From assembly GCA_043822885.1 (NCBI GenBank), contig JBDRBI010000012.1, positions 1 to 26,741 on the forward strand: 26,741 bases of DNA. Direction: 5' to 3'. Each line of letters starts with the position of its first letter. Position 1 is the stretch's first letter. Source of the stretch: Aadella sp043822885 (lineage in GTDB: Bacteria > Omnitrophota > Gorgyraeia > Tantalellales > Tantalellaceae). Below are positions 7,201-14,528 of the stretch, in pieces. Made by a program: the position numbers and the translations under genes. The notes beneath the pieces are model-generated. The model was given only the letters and a program-made list of their open reading frames with translations. It made no database searches and had not been told where the DNA came from.

Positions 7201-9376
7201 TCCTGAAAAAATACAGGAAAACCTTGCAATTATGCGTATTATAGCTCTTACCCGCCCGGAGTACATCACCAGAGATAATGCGGCACAAGCAGCAGGGTTC
7301 CTTAACTATGAAGGTCCTTATAAACATATCATAAGACTTACGGGTGAACGGTTCTTCAGAGCTATACCCGATGAAATGGTGTTCGATATGAAAGAATTTG
7401 AAGCGAGGAAAAAGAAGAAGATACTGCCGTACGAGAGGGATACCAAAGGCATAATAACGCAATATAAGATGAAAGCGGCGGTATATCCATTCCTGACAGC
7501 CATGGGGGAAATAAAGCTTGGCGTATTAAAAAAACTGGGTGACGAAAAGGCTAGAGAACAGTTCATCAACTCAAACCTTCTGCGGGTTCTCGGAAGCATT
7601 AGAAATATGCGTGTCAAGGGGGTTTTGAGCCAGGATCTTTTGAGCCACGGTTATCTTGGTCTAGTCAGAGCCGTCGACGGTTTCGACCCATCTTTTGGGA
7701 CAAGGTTCTCGACGTATTGTCAGAGTGCTTTCATCACGGCTATGTCCGACTATGTATTTAAAGACCATTCTATTTACACGAAAAGCAGGATGAGTCATAT
7801 AAGGATGTTTGTAAAAGTGTGCCATTTAAAGAATATTGATCCGTTTGATCGCAGTTTCAGTGATGAGGCTATAGCCGAAGCGCTTGAGATCACGGCTCGG
7901 AAGGTATATCAGGCTAGAAAGGATCTTGGCGTAATTAACATAGCCGAATTAGATGCTCCCTTAAATGGAACTGATGCAGATAGTAATGATGCTCTAAAAA
8001 TAGATTTCATAGTGTCTTCCGACGCCATAGCGCAGACTATAATTGAGGAAAAGGAGATTTATTCTAAAATAAGGGCCAGAATGCATATGAAACTAGAGAA
8101 AATACAGCGCACACTTATGATGAGCAACAAAAGGGATAATGCTAAACGGCAGAGAGAAGATATAGTCGAGAGCAGGTTCATGCCCCTTATAATGGGCGAG
8201 GAACCCGATAGCTTAAACGAGATCGGGAAACGTTACGGGGTCAGCCGGGAAGCGATAAGATACAAAGAAGAATCTCTCAGACCTATATTTAAAGCCGTTC
8301 TGGATGAATTTGATTTTGATATGTCCGATATCCCGGACAGATATACACCAAAAAAAGGTTCGCCCGCAGAGGTAAAGAAAAAAACTCCCAAGATCAAAGC
8401 TGAAGCCGTTTTAAATGAAGTTGATTCCAGTATGTCTGATATTCCGAGACATGTAAGAGAGAAAGGTTCCCCCACGGAAGCGCTGCGTGTTATTTACAAA
8501 CATTTCGGGTTCGGCGCGTTCAATAGGGATGAAGAGTTATATCCTTTGAGGGAACCATATAAACTATCTACTATTAAGACAGAAGCAAGGATGCTTAGAC
8601 AGCTTAATATATTGATCATGGATAAAGGAGGAAAAATATACCGTCTTAACGAAACATTAAAAGGTGAGACGGAAGAGGAAACAGAACGGAATATAGCGGT
8701 CGTGTATAATATAAAGCTCAAAATAGATAGGACTGAAGAGCCGTTAGATAGATTTGAGATCCCTTCTGATAAAATGGATATGGTTAGAGAGGTCGTTAAG
8801 ATGGAACTTGCGGATAAATATTTTAACCGAATGGCGCAGCATAAGCAAGATACTGGGAAGGTCCGTATAAATGTATGGGAAGGATATGCGTCACCCGCTC
8901 AGGCAGGACTTTTAACTAGGATCGAATGTATAACCAGGACAGGTCCGTACAATATCAAATTCAAAGAACTTAATGAATTGGTAAATGAGGCATGCGGGAA
9001 GAAAGATGATATGGTGACAATACTTCCGCATGATCTTCTAGGCGGAGAGGCAAGAGCTCGGCTTGAGAAAGACCAAGCCAGAGTGTTATTCATGGATATA
9101 GGTAACGAACATGTGCAGGCAGATGAGTTCGTGCAGGTCGCGGGTATTATAGGTTTCGGGATAGCGTATTTGAACGGGGATAACACCGCGTTTGACAGGC
9201 TGTACCGCATCCTCACGGGAAGCGAGACCGGTATAGGGATAACCGTAGATGAACTTAAAAAGGACCCGCTTCTGGCGGTAAAATATATATTTAAACTCAT
9301 CTCGGCCAAGATACACGATTACAGTGAGATCAAACAGCTTAATGACCGTATGGAAACTCTCTTAACCTCCGCATAG
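4289..9376 (+). CDS. Giant multidomain protein with an embedded sigma-70-like module
   Basis: A 1695-residue protein. Residues 1-32 form a hydrophobic leader ending before Ala-Leu-Ser-Pro-Trp. Residues 40-260 are helical, with a His-Glu-Ser-Val-Glu segment. Five diverged repeats lie near 344, 454, 572, 704 and 802, with a core like Glu-Asp-(Ile/Val)-Asn-x-Gly-x-Val-x-Asn-Val-Tyr. A TPR-like helix pair sits near 850. Residues about 1070-1335 match sigma-70: region 1.2/2.1 (Gly-Asp-Glu-Lys-Ala-Arg..Asn-Leu), region 2.2-2.3 (Gly-Leu-Val-Arg-Ala-Val-Asp-x-Phe-Asp-Pro, Phe-Ser-Thr-Tyr), region 3 (Asp-Glu-Ala-Ile-Ala-Glu-Ala-Leu), the Asp-Ala-Pro-Leu linker and a region 4.2 helix-turn-helix (Glu-Ile-Gly-Lys-Arg-Tyr-Gly-Val-Ser-Arg-Glu). 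A 37-residue duplication (1336-1397), a winged-helix-like part (about 1390-1455) and a C-terminal domain follow. It has its own promoter. The sigma similarity is clear; whether it binds RNA polymerase is unknown. Confidence 0.85.
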   Translation: MSKIRTYTNVISILLVCEFLLNTVIPIDIARALSPWVASQNVPAKQEMRAFLDLSRVITAEKGSEEERLLRANSAEALLVSSGKFLVLKEIADDNVRLVRVLVHESVEMCMQILRHNDRYRYNSIKELILGNADIRNSYYGLCHGGKAPEHLDNELMLNDIVAKAIEIIFMKKNGLIKKETESESRFLKTIEPMINENRHNYFTGELYISEEDSRKRDDIIRNALKKGFVFYQATEAGVATAENAMSSTSDSFDKNSAIFENDPVITGDKKDKVIDLSRARERDETPLVQDIKAKIVEWWNTGEGSDVGDSLIMTVNLKKRKTITSKGKMADMQPLLPDAEIELADIIFIAEEDINIGIVLNCYYLGDYSTKEIPRPIKTFAYDPAAGRAHATDPAGFDITRVAYGIKNIISRHLPYRTTMNLNNVIKIKVFNNYDGKYDSLFLSLERKGKYRQKEVVAVVEDDINDHGQVVNVYYEDDFDDGRTNEPLRTWIYDEATKKQSKTGNGLKLVDLGKLDLKKVYEGGKLEKYGRTAFAGISIGHDGGGRVSMSEYGIRLVIHKKYMHEDILNDEACVKAEEDVNRGIVINVYLRSHLSKDQASHPVQSYVYFPDKVRQYKRYGKVITKQGFWEPVELAAMDVNDCINGRRDLKEIKGRRVKLNKESTGKVTLSHKRGGIKSKGFSLSRKDQDVKGETERDVFGQVKEDRDYGAYIEISDGIHTNGYYCVEEKQGLVPIDMDKIAFLDNILGNKNIHDEDTQLREIVLKKKISKYGGMDLNYRGRKLWITRLNSYKGRRTGLKQKDAVLIVKKDDENNWIFHVHEENKYLKNPERTPDIILIRNKYFKTLIPDDRTELFKAIELYEKKQYFQARTILERTAETDTKNMEVKKWLNRSIVSCGEIAEDLDVHNSILSSENKEQFLDRLIDLVAWHSKDEERAVSRFLGKVLHEDAERADSITDNIIERLDLDEDFPEKIQENLAIMRIIALTRPEYITRDNAAQAAGFLNYEGPYKHIIRLTGERFFRAIPDEMVFDMKEFEARKKKKILPYERDTKGIITQYKMKAAVYPFLTAMGEIKLGVLKKLGDEKAREQFINSNLLRVLGSIRNMRVKGVLSQDLLSHGYLGLVRAVDGFDPSFGTRFSTYCQSAFITAMSDYVFKDHSIYTKSRMSHIRMFVKVCHLKNIDPFDRSFSDEAIAEALEITARKVYQARKDLGVINIAELDAPLNGTDADSNDALKIDFIVSSDAIAQTIIEEKEIYSKIRARMHMKLEKIQRTLMMSNKRDNAKRQREDIVESRFMPLIMGEEPDSLNEIGKRYGVSREAIRYKEESLRPIFKAVLDEFDFDMSDIPDRYTPKKGSPAEVKKKTPKIKAEAVLNEVDSSMSDIPRHVREKGSPTEALRVIYKHFGFGAFNRDEELYPLREPYKLSTIKTEARMLRQLNILIMDKGGKIYRLNETLKGETEEETERNIAVVYNIKLKIDRTEEPLDRFEIPSDKMDMVREVVKMELADKYFNRMAQHKQDTGKVRINVWEGYASPAQAGLLTRIECITRTGPYNIKFKELNELVNEACGKKDDMVTILPHDLLGGEARARLEKDQARVLFMDIGNEHVQADEFVQVAGIIGFGIAYLNGDNTAFDRLYRILTGSETGIGITVDELKKDPLLAVKYIFKLISAKIHDYSEIKQLNDRMETLLTSA

Positions 9377-9604
9377 GTTCAAATAGGGGACATCCTTCTT
9401 CGTTCTTTACTATTTCTGCTTGCTGGTAGAACTTCGAAGGGATAGTTCCTGCGTAGCTATACCACAGATAACATTATCTAACAGCGGAGCAGAACACTTT
9501 CCCGATTGAATTTCTAAACGGTGCAAAGTGGCGGGATGACAAAAGGGCACATCGGTCAATCACTCCTAACTCCGAACTCCCAACTCCTAACTCCGAACTC
9601 TTCC
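9377..9604. other. Intergenic remnant region with AACT heptamer tract
   Basis: There is no complete gene. Positions 9382-9500 contain words like AGGGGACAT and AGGGATAGTTCCT. On the minus strand there is a short open stretch (about 30 residues) interrupted by a stop, which may be a decayed coding or element fragment. Positions 9547-9558 carry GCACATCGGTCA, followed by AACT at 9568, 9575, 9582, 9589 and 9596, an exact 7-bp period. Confidence 0.5.
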
Positions 9605-9605
9605 C

Positions 9606-9634
9606 TTGACAAGCGTTAACTATTATAATAGAAT
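9606..9634 (+). promoter_or_regulatory. Promoter upstream of the rimP leader
   Basis: TTGACA (9606-9611), 17 bp, TAGAAT (9629-9634). A TATAAT at 9624-9629 overlaps the -10 but would give only a 12-bp spacer. The start should be near 9641. The first strong hairpin with a T-run follows within 50 nt, so most transcripts may stop early. Confidence 0.6.
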
Positions 9635-9660
9635 CGTTGTACAGCGGGGGATTTTACTTG

Positions 9661-9690
9661 TAAGTGGGCCATGCGCCCACTTATTTTTTT
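9661..9690 (+). terminator. Leader terminator or attenuator before rimP
   Basis: TAAGTGGGC/GCCCACTTA is a 9-bp stem with a 5-nt loop, followed by T7 (9684-9690). It lies about 20-50 nt after the predicted start. It could define a roughly 50-nt small RNA or attenuate the rimP-nusA-infB operon. Confidence 0.7.
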
Positions 9691-9715
9691 GATTGTTCTC
9701 AAAATGAACAATCAA
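9689..9715 (+). promoter_or_regulatory. Second hairpin in the rimP leader
   Basis: TTGATTGTTC (9689-9698) pairs perfectly with GAACAATCAA (9706-9715) around a 7-nt loop. It begins in the T-run of the preceding hairpin, so the two structures share bases at the junction. It has no T-run of its own. Confidence 0.5.
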
Positions 9716-9735
9716 CCCGCTGACTTGTCCGCCGT

Positions 9736-9803
9736 AGCCAGATAATATACACATGGTTCGGCGAAGGTGGAAGCCAGATAGTATATAAATAGGTTGGCGA
9801 AGG
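9736..9803. repeat. Tandem duplication of a 32-bp unit
   Basis: Two diverged copies, 9736-9767 and 9772-9803, both begin AGCCAGATA and end GGCGAAGG. They are offset by 36 bp and lie in the rimP leader. Confidence 0.6.
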
Positions 9804-9830
9804 AGGGTACGACGAAGTAATCATATTAAC

Positions 9831-9912
9831 AGATTGCTTCCCCCCGTCGCTTTGCTCCGCAAAGCGAGACAGCGGGGGTCGCAATGACAGAAGCTGGCGC
9901 TCGCAATGACGG
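9831..9912. repeat. CATTGCGAG-family repeat with internal palindrome
   Basis: It starts AGATTGCTTC and ends CGCAATGAC, the reverse orientation of the family. It contains an inner GCTTTG(CTCCG)CAAAGC hairpin flanked by CCCCCG/CGGGGG arms. A second CGCAATGACGG end is duplicated at 9902-9912, only 13 bp before the rimP ATG. Confidence 0.8.
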
Positions 9913-9924
9913 AAGAGGGATGAT

Positions 9925-10392
9925 ATGGATAAGAACAATATTATGGAAGAATTATTGGCATTTATTGAGAAAGAAACGGAGAAAAGCGGATACATTATCG
10001 TGGATGTTAAGGCCGGAAGAGGGGCTTCTTTTGTGGATGTCGTTCTGGATAAAGAAGGCGGAATAACACTTGATGAATGTGCCCAGTTCAATTTGCGTAT
10101 ATGCAAATGGACGGAAGAGAACGATGCTTTTGTTAAAGATGTCACCGTAGACGTCTGTTCTCCGGGTCTCGACAGAGAACTTAAAAGCAACAGTGAATTT
10201 AAGTGGGGTATGGGGAAAGAGGTAGAGGTCAGGTTCTGTGAGCCTGTTGACGGACAGAGTAGGGCAATAGGAAAACTTTCGGATCTCAACGAAGACAGAG
10301 ATGTTACGATTGTGGATGAAGAAGGAAAGAATATAGTGATCGAAGGCGTAAATGTGAAAAAAGTGAAACTGCATGTTTCCGATAAAATTTAA
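9925..10392 (+). CDS. rimP: Ribosome maturation factor RimP
   Basis: RimP helps assemble the 30S subunit around the S12/S19 region. The 155-residue length is normal. The N-terminal alpha/beta domain (about 1-85) has Tyr-Ile-Ile-Val-Asp-Val-Lys and Leu-Asp-Glu-Cys. The diagnostic junction Val-Cys-Ser-Pro-Gly-Leu-Asp-Arg-Glu-Leu (about 75-84) follows, then an SH3-like C-terminal domain. The ATG at 9925 is preceded by GAAGAGGG. Its position before nusA and infB is the classic order and supports the call. A dispersed repeat ends just upstream of the ribosome binding site, so the operon leader has been remodelled by repeats. Confidence 0.95.
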   Translation: MDKNNIMEELLAFIEKETEKSGYIIVDVKAGRGASFVDVVLDKEGGITLDECAQFNLRICKWTEENDAFVKDVTVDVCSPGLDRELKSNSEFKWGMGKEVEVRFCEPVDGQSRAIGKLSDLNEDRDVTIVDEEGKNIVIEGVNVKKVKLHVSDKI

Positions 10393-10412
10393 GTAAAGAA
10401 AATGGAGAAAAT

Positions 10413-11798
10413 ATGAATGGTGCATTATTGGCGGCATTAGAGAGAATTGAAAGAGAAAAGGGAATAGATAAAGAGGTTCTCTACTCGGCTATCGAAAGCG
10501 CTTTAGTGAGCGCAGCCCGTAAAGTGATAGATGATCCTGAGGTCTCAAAAGAAGATATAATCGTTGAGATCAATAGGGAAACCGGCGCTATTGAAATATT
10601 TGCCGAAGATGAAAAAATAGAGAATGACCGTTTCGGAAGAATAGCGGCTCAGACGGCTAAACAGGTGATAGTCCAAAAAATAAGAGAAGCCGAAAGAGAA
10701 GTTGTGTTCGATAAATATACAAAAAAAATAGGAACTATCATAAGCGGTTCGGTGCATCGCTTTGAAAAAGGAAATGTTATAGTGGAACTTGACGATACGG
10801 AAGCCGTTCTGCCGAAAACGGAGCAGATACCTCAGGAAAGATTCCGTCAGGGTGAAAACATCAGAGCATATCTTCTTGAAGTGGAGAGAGGATCGTCAAA
10901 TCCTTCCATAGTATTATCCCGCGCGGCCGCGGGGTTTGTGAAAAAACTTTTTGAATTGGAAGTTCCGGAGATATCACAAGGTATAGTCGAGATAAAAGCT
11001 TTGGCGCGTGAAGCCGGGGAAAGAACAAAGATAGCAGTTTGTTCGAAGGAAGACAGAATAGATCCTGTGGGAGCCTGTGTGGGTATGAGAGGATCCCGCG
11101 TAAGGGACATTGTTAAAGAACTGCACGGCGAGAGGATAGATATAGTGAGGTGGAACGAAGATATAAGAGAATATCTGCCGGCTTCGGTAAGTCCGGCTGA
11201 GATAAGCAAAATGGCTATTGACAGGAGTAATAAGCGCATTGTTGTTACCGTTCCCAAAGACCAGCTTTCACTTTTGATAGGGAAAAAAGGAAGGAACATA
11301 CGGCTGGCTTCAAAGCTATTAGGATGGACATTGGTAGCCGAGGTCGAAGAAGACGAAGCTTCAAATATTCCTCTTGCGGAAATTAAGAGAATAAGCGAGA
11401 AGAAAAGAGAAGCCTTGGAAGCAGCCGGATATGAGACCGCGCAGAAAGTTAAAAAAGCCGATCCGGAAGAACTGGCGAATATCGAAGGTATAGGCGTTAA
11501 AACGGCCGAAAAGTTAATTGAGGTATGTAAGGAAGCCGTAGAGACTAAACTGAAGGAAGAAAGGCTTGTCGAAAAAGAAGCTCAGGAAAAGATAAAAAGA
11601 GAAGAGGCTGAAAAAAGAGTATTTGAAACAGAACAAGAACCTGCTGAAGAGAAAGAAGGCAATGCTGAAGAGGGGTCTGTTGAAGATAAAGAGGACGAGG
11701 CTGAAGAAACGGCAATAGAAGGAACAGAGGAAGGATCAGCAGCAGAAGAGGAAGTTACAACCGAAGACGGAACGCCCGAAGAAGAAAGCGATAAATAA
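10413..11798 (+). CDS. nusA: Transcription termination/antitermination factor NusA
   Basis: NusA binds RNA polymerase near the RNA exit channel and modulates pausing, termination and antitermination. The 461-residue protein shows the N-terminal polymerase-binding domain (1-100), an S1 domain (about 104-170), KH1 (about 203-270, with Gly-Met-Arg-Gly-Ser-Arg) and KH2 (about 275-335, with Leu-Ile-Gly-Lys-Lys-Gly-Arg-Asn-Ile). A single helix-hairpin-helix follows (about 351-370, Ile-Glu-Gly-Ile-Gly-Val-Lys-Thr). The last 75 residues or so are very Glu-rich and low in complexity, unlike the paired acidic repeats of E. coli NusA. The start follows a GGAG 20 bp after rimP. infB begins 11 bp after the stop. 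Confidence 0.96.
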   Translation: MNGALLAALERIEREKGIDKEVLYSAIESALVSAARKVIDDPEVSKEDIIVEINRETGAIEIFAEDEKIENDRFGRIAAQTAKQVIVQKIREAEREVVFDKYTKKIGTIISGSVHRFEKGNVIVELDDTEAVLPKTEQIPQERFRQGENIRAYLLEVERGSSNPSIVLSRAAAGFVKKLFELEVPEISQGIVEIKALAREAGERTKIAVCSKEDRIDPVGACVGMRGSRVRDIVKELHGERIDIVRWNEDIREYLPASVSPAEISKMAIDRSNKRIVVTVPKDQLSLLIGKKGRNIRLASKLLGWTLVAEVEEDEASNIPLAEIKRISEKKREALEAAGYETAQKVKKADPEELANIEGIGVKTAEKLIEVCKEAVETKLKEERLVEKEAQEKIKREEAEKRVFETEQEPAEEKEGNAEEGSVEDKEDEAEETAIEGTEEGSAAEEEVTTEDGTPEEESDK

Positions 11799-11809
11799 AA
11801 AGGAGTTAC

Positions 11810-14251
11810 ATGTCTATGAAAGTAAAAGATCTTGCAAAAGAGCTTGAAGTTTCCGCAGAAAGTGTCATAGAACAGCTGAATAAACTTTATGTTGAAACCG
11901 AAGATGGGAACAGCCCGGTAGATGACAAAATAGCCGGACTTATACGCATTAAGCTGGGAGGAGCTTTATCCGCGAAAAAGAAGCCCAAGAAAAAAGCGGT
12001 TAAAGCTAAAACCGCGGAGAAGACAAAAGAAAAAATTAAACCTAAGAAAAAAGAAAAAGATGCCGAGGCAAAGAAGAAAAAAACAGATAAAGAGAAAGAA
12101 GAGAAAAAATCCGAAGAGATAAAGCCGGAAGAAAAAGAGATCCCGGAAAAGAAGATCAAACCCAGAGGCGGGATAGAAATAATACAAAAAGCTCCCGTCG
12201 AAAAACCCAAAGAGATCATTAAAGAGAAGTCCATAGAGATCATTAAGGAAAAGGCCAAAGAGAAAACGGAAGAGGAAATAAAAGAGAAAAAACTTAGCGG
12301 TAAGTTAGGCAAAAAAGATAAGAAATATAAACCCGAGATCGAAATAGTAGAAAGATTTTCTAAGGGGATGAGGAAACCGCAAAAAGGCCGGTTCGGAAAG
12401 GATAAAAGGGGCAGAGCGAAAGCAGGGGCGGCGTCAGAATTTTTAACGGTATCTCAATCCGCTATTTCCAGAAAAACACCTAAAAAAGTACAAGTTCAAG
12501 TGCCTATAAACATACGTTCTTTAGCGGCTTATATAAACGCGAGGCCGAATATGATAATACAGTATCTTATGGGAAAGGGCGCGACTTTTAACATAAACCA
12601 GGATCTGGAAGAAGATATAGTGCGCGATGTTATGGCATTTTTCGGATATGAACTGGAGATCCCGGAGACGGCCGCTTCCATGGAGAAAGAACTTTTCGCC
12701 GAGCATTCCGATCCTAAAGAAGACAAGAAAAAAGAAAATGTAACACGCGCTCCTATTGTTACGTTTATGGGGCATGTTGATCACGGTAAGACCTCTCTTT
12801 TGGATTATATCCGTAAGACGATGGTAACCAAGGGAGAAAAGGGCGGAATAACACAGCACATAGGCGCGTATAAAGTAGAGACCAAAAAAGGGTCTGTAAC
12901 ATTTTTAGATACTCCGGGCCACGCGGCTTTTACCGCTATGAGGGCCAGAGGAGCCAATGCCACCGACGTAGTAGTCTTGGTGGTCGCGGCGGATGACGGG
13001 GTAATGCCGCAGACGAAAGAAGCTATAGATCATGCCAGAGCGGCGAATGTTCCGATAGTGGTAGCTATTAATAAATGCGACCTTCCGGGAGCGAATCCGG
13101 ACAAAGTGAAGGCGGGACTTCAGAAAGAAGGACTTGTATCCGAAAACCTGGGGGGGAGCACAATAACGGTGGAAGTATCGGCGCGTACGGGTGAAGGTGT
13201 GGATAACCTCGTAGAGATGCTTATGCTGGAGTCGGAGATGTTAGAGCTTAAAGCGAACCCCAAAATAAAAGCGCGGGGCATAGTCATAGAAAGCCGAAAA
13301 ACTCCGGGGCAAGGCGTTGTTGTGACCCTCTTAGTGCAGAACGGGACATTGTACGCGGGGGATATAGTTTTTTGCGGATCGAATTACGGAAAAGTTAAAG
13401 CTATGATGGGTGATAAAGGTGAACGGGTTGACAGCGCTCCGCCGGCGACACCCGTAGAAGTATTAGGGCTTCAGGGAGTTCCTCAGGCGGGAGACGAGTT
13501 TTTTGTGGTCAAGGATGAGAAAAAAGCGAAAACATTGGCTCTTTTAAAACAGAGCAATACCAGAAATAAAAGGATAGCGTCTAATCCGAGAATTACGCTT
13601 GAAGATCTTCATAACCGTATCTTGGAAGGAAGCATGAAAGAACTTAAGATAGTGCTTAAGGCGGATGTTCAGGGATCGGTAGAGGCCTTAAATCAGTCTT
13701 TGGAAGAACTTTCGACAGGAGAAGTCAAGGTGAACATGGTACATTCCGCCGTCGGTAATATAAATGAATCTGATGTTATGCTAGCTATGGTATCTAACGC
13801 GGTTATCATAGGGTTTCATGTTAAAATAGACTCCAAGGCGGAAGAGCTTGCGAAAGAAGAAAGCGTGGACGTGCATAAGTATGATGTTATATACGAAGCC
13901 ATCGCCGATGTCAAAGCCGCTATGGAAGGGCTTTTAGAACCGGACCTGAAAGAAGTATTACAGGGTAAAGCGCAAGTACTCGAAATATTCCCGGCAAAAA
14001 AGAACAAAGCGGCCGGATGTAAGATAACAAAAGGTATCATACGCAGAAAAGATAAAATACGGATAAAACGTCAGCAGGAAGTGGTATATGAAGGTGAGAT
14101 AGATTCCCTTAAAAGGTTTAAGGATGATGTCAGGGAAGTTAAAGAAGGTTTCGAATGCGGATTATCCATAAAAGGGTTTAACGATATACGTAAAGACGAT
14201 ATTATCGAATCATTCATTATAGAAAAAATAGCCAGACGGTTGGAGAAATAA
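11810..14251 (+). CDS. infB: Translation initiation factor IF-2
   Basis: IF-2 is the GTPase that brings fMet-tRNA to the 30S subunit and drives subunit joining. The 813 residues comprise a first IF2N helix domain (about 1-52), a long Lys/Glu-rich linker (about 55-210), a second IF2N domain (about 228-285), and the G domain (about 315-485). Domains II-IV follow. G1 is Gly-His-Val-Asp-His-Gly-Lys-Thr (321-328); G3 Asp-Thr-Pro-Gly-His and G4 Asn-Lys-Cys-Asp are present. GGAG at 11802-11805 lies 4 bp before the ATG at 11810 and 10 bp before an in-frame ATG at 11816, so either may start translation. rbfA and truB, the usual next genes, are absent. Confidence 0.97.
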   Translation: MSMKVKDLAKELEVSAESVIEQLNKLYVETEDGNSPVDDKIAGLIRIKLGGALSAKKKPKKKAVKAKTAEKTKEKIKPKKKEKDAEAKKKKTDKEKEEKKSEEIKPEEKEIPEKKIKPRGGIEIIQKAPVEKPKEIIKEKSIEIIKEKAKEKTEEEIKEKKLSGKLGKKDKKYKPEIEIVERFSKGMRKPQKGRFGKDKRGRAKAGAASEFLTVSQSAISRKTPKKVQVQVPINIRSLAAYINARPNMIIQYLMGKGATFNINQDLEEDIVRDVMAFFGYELEIPETAASMEKELFAEHSDPKEDKKKENVTRAPIVTFMGHVDHGKTSLLDYIRKTMVTKGEKGGITQHIGAYKVETKKGSVTFLDTPGHAAFTAMRARGANATDVVVLVVAADDGVMPQTKEAIDHARAANVPIVVAINKCDLPGANPDKVKAGLQKEGLVSENLGGSTITVEVSARTGEGVDNLVEMLMLESEMLELKANPKIKARGIVIESRKTPGQGVVVTLLVQNGTLYAGDIVFCGSNYGKVKAMMGDKGERVDSAPPATPVEVLGLQGVPQAGDEFFVVKDEKKAKTLALLKQSNTRNKRIASNPRITLEDLHNRILEGSMKELKIVLKADVQGSVEALNQSLEELSTGEVKVNMVHSAVGNINESDVMLAMVSNAVIIGFHVKIDSKAEELAKEESVDVHKYDVIYEAIADVKAAMEGLLEPDLKEVLQGKAQVLEIFPAKKNKAAGCKITKGIIRRKDKIRIKRQQEVVYEGEIDSLKRFKDDVREVKEGFECGLSIKGFNDIRKDDIIESFIIEKIARRLEK

Positions 14252-14255
14252 ATGA

Positions 14256-14296
14256 GACCACAACTTACGTTGTGAAGCAACGTAAGTTGTATGGTC
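14256..14296. other. Long hairpin just after infB
   Basis: CAACTTACGTTG (14261-14272) pairs perfectly with CAACGTAAGTTG (14278-14289) around a 5-nt loop. An outer GACCA/TGGTC stem extends it, with a 2-nt bulge. It starts 5 bp after the infB stop. No T-run follows, so it is not a typical intrinsic terminator. It might stabilise the mRNA 3' end. Confidence 0.6.
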
Positions 14297-14302
14297 AAAT
14301 TT

Positions 14303-14496
14303 ATTGCGAGGAGGCCAACCTGTCCCGAGCGAAGTCGAGGGAAGGCCGACGCGGCAATCTCAACGGCCCCCAGGGCTCCCCGGGCATGCCCGGGGGTGAA
14401 TGGGACAAGGTTTAAATTGTAGAGATTGCTTCGCTACGCTCGCAATGACGAGAGTGAGGGTCGAGTTAGGGAATGGTGCCCCGGGCATGCCCGGGG
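14303..14496. repeat. Repeat cluster before trpS: two CATTGCGAG-family units and two CCCCGGG palindromes
   Basis: Positions 14303-14361 run from ATTGCGAGGAGG to GGCAATCTC and carry an internal GTCCCGAGCGAAGTCGAGG. Positions 14421-14450 are a short reverse copy (AGAGATTGCTTCG to CGCAATGACG). Two identical 18-bp palindromes, CCCCGGGCATGCCCGGGG, occur at 14378-14395 and 14479-14496, 101 bp apart. No gene is seen between 14252 and 14528. The open frame running into trpS from 14400 is repeat sequence. Confidence 0.75.
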
Positions 14497-14528
14497 GGAA
14501 CCACATGACGGGCGGGGGAAACATTATT

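Noticed and set aside
4289..9376. Fused genes by sequencing error
   Set aside because: No stop codons or composition change at domain junctions and one continuous frame over 5 kb, so a real single gene is more likely. It cannot be fully excluded without reads.
9699..10289. 196-residue minus-strand frame
   Set aside because: It is antisense to rimP and its other half is encoded by the CATTGCGAG-type repeat and the 32-bp duplication. Composition is Ser/Leu-rich noise with no ribosome binding site.
14400..14528. N-terminal extension of trpS
   Set aside because: Encoded by dispersed repeats and a palindrome; the family start Met-Lys-Lys-Thr-Ile-Leu-Ser-Gly is at 14529.
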